A stretch of DNA of 13,180 bases from Alphaproteobacteria bacterium (GTDB taxonomy: Bacteria > Pseudomonadota > Alphaproteobacteria > Rhizobiales > Devosiaceae), in the NCBI GenBank assembly GCA_013152625.1, contig JAADFY010000169.1, positions 19,026 to 32,205 of the forward strand. The letters are read 5' to 3'. A program made the translations under genes and the position numbers. The notes under the pieces are model-generated. The model saw only the letters and a program-made list of their open reading frames with translations. It did not search any database and was not told the origin of the DNA. Positions 12,668 through 13,180 of this stretch are shown here, one piece after another (position 1 is the stretch's first letter; every line of letters starts with the position of its first letter).

Positions 12668-13180
12668 ATGACTAAATCGCCACCAGAGAACCCCACAAAT
12701 TCAATTCAGCCCGACGGTCCTGATACGGACACTCTGACCGAACTCACCCGGCAGATCTCCGAAATGGGCGGCATGGTCGAGCATGCTTTAGCCGACGCCA
12801 CTTCAGCTTTAATGACCCTGGATCATGGTCTGGCGGCCCAGGTGGTGACCGCCGATCGTCTGGTGGATGACATGCAGCGGCAAATTGATGACACAGCGGT
12901 CACCATTATCGCCCGTCTGCGCCCCCAGGGCAGCCAGTTGCGGCATATAATTTCCGTCATTCACGTGGCCACCGATCTGGAGCGGGTGGGAGATATGGCC
13001 AAGAACATTGCCCGCCGCACCCTTGAGATTGGCGAACGCCGACCCTCCACGGCCCTATATGGTGGCCTGCGCCATATTTCGGGTCTGGCACTGGCACAGG
13101 TCAATCGGGCGCTGGATGCTTTTGCCCGCCGGGATCTGGACATGGCAGCCGAAGTTTGCCGCCGCGACGATGAGGTTGAT
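12668..13180 (+). CDS. phoU: Phosphate signalling protein PhoU (partial, C-terminus beyond window)
   Basis: Cytoplasmic helical protein that links the Pst transporter to PhoR and damps the Pho response when phosphate is plentiful. The 171 codons present are open to the window end. After a variable N-terminus MTKSPPENPTNSIQPDGPDT the protein reads LTRQISEMGGMVEHALADA, then VVTADRLVDDMQRQIDD. It continues with the hallmark stretch LRHIISVIHVATDLERVGDM (metal-binding-type E/D residues) followed by AKNIARRTLE. This covers the first three-helix repeat and the start of the second. The ATG at 12668 has only a weak AGAG site 3 bases upstream. The gene lies 203 bases from pstB, behind the repeats, a much larger gap than elsewhere in the operon. 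phoB is expected further right but cannot be seen. Confidence 0.92.
   Translation, partial: MTKSPPENPTNSIQPDGPDTDTLTELTRQISEMGGMVEHALADATSALMTLDHGLAAQVVTADRLVDDMQRQIDDTAVTIIARLRPQGSQLRHIISVIHVATDLERVGDMAKNIARRTLEIGERRPSTALYGGLRHISGLALAQVNRALDAFARRDLDMAAEVCRRDDEVD

Noticed and set aside
12481..12675. 64-codon plus-strand open frame covering both palindromes
   Set aside because: It starts at GTG inside a palindrome loop, its repeated peptide blocks merely mirror the DNA repeats, it has no Shine-Dalgarno, and it runs into phoU in another frame.

Overview
The window looks like a chromosomal segment of a GC-rich alphaproteobacterium, probably of the order Hyphomicrobiales (Rhizobiales). Three things suggest this: the gene order phoR-pstS-pstC-pstA-pstB-phoU; PstC and PstA proteins with large extra N-terminal regions; and palindromic intergenic repeats of a kind I remember from that order. 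Family placement (for example Devosiaceae) is a guess.

Left part, minus strand (1-5099): one ABC importer operon of the peptide/opine/nickel superfamily. It reads from right to left: a large periplasmic binding protein (3024-5099), an OppB-type permease (1878-2882), an OppC-type permease with an unusually long periplasmic insertion (680-1870), and an OppD-type ATPase cut by the window edge (1-683). The last three genes are tightly packed. The binding-protein gene is separated from them by 141 bases holding a UUCG-tetraloop hairpin followed by a short T-run, a likely stabiliser or attenuator that would give more binding protein than permease.

Middle (5390-6241, minus strand): ppk2, a class I polyphosphate kinase 2. 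It is divergent from the phosphate operon and shares a control region of about 100 bases with it.

Right part, plus strand (6342-13180): a phosphate-sensing and uptake operon, phoR - pstS - pstC - pstA - pstB - phoU (phoU cut by the window edge). PstS captures phosphate in the periplasm, PstCA form the channel and PstB powers it. PhoU and PhoR are expected to convert transporter state into phosphorylation of PhoB, which is not in the window and may lie just downstream. Ppk2 next door links phosphate uptake to polyphosphate/nucleotide exchange. PhoR appears to lack a transmembrane anchor, and several genes of this operon start at TTG or GTG.

The pstB-phoU gap (12465-12667) is the most repeat-rich stretch: two near-identical imperfect palindromes, an 8-bp duplication inside the loop of the second, and a perfect 15-bp tandem duplication ending 5 bases before the phoU start. 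I saw no tRNA, rRNA, CRISPR array, transposase or integrase, and no clearly undescribed multigene system. The new-looking material is regulatory and architectural.
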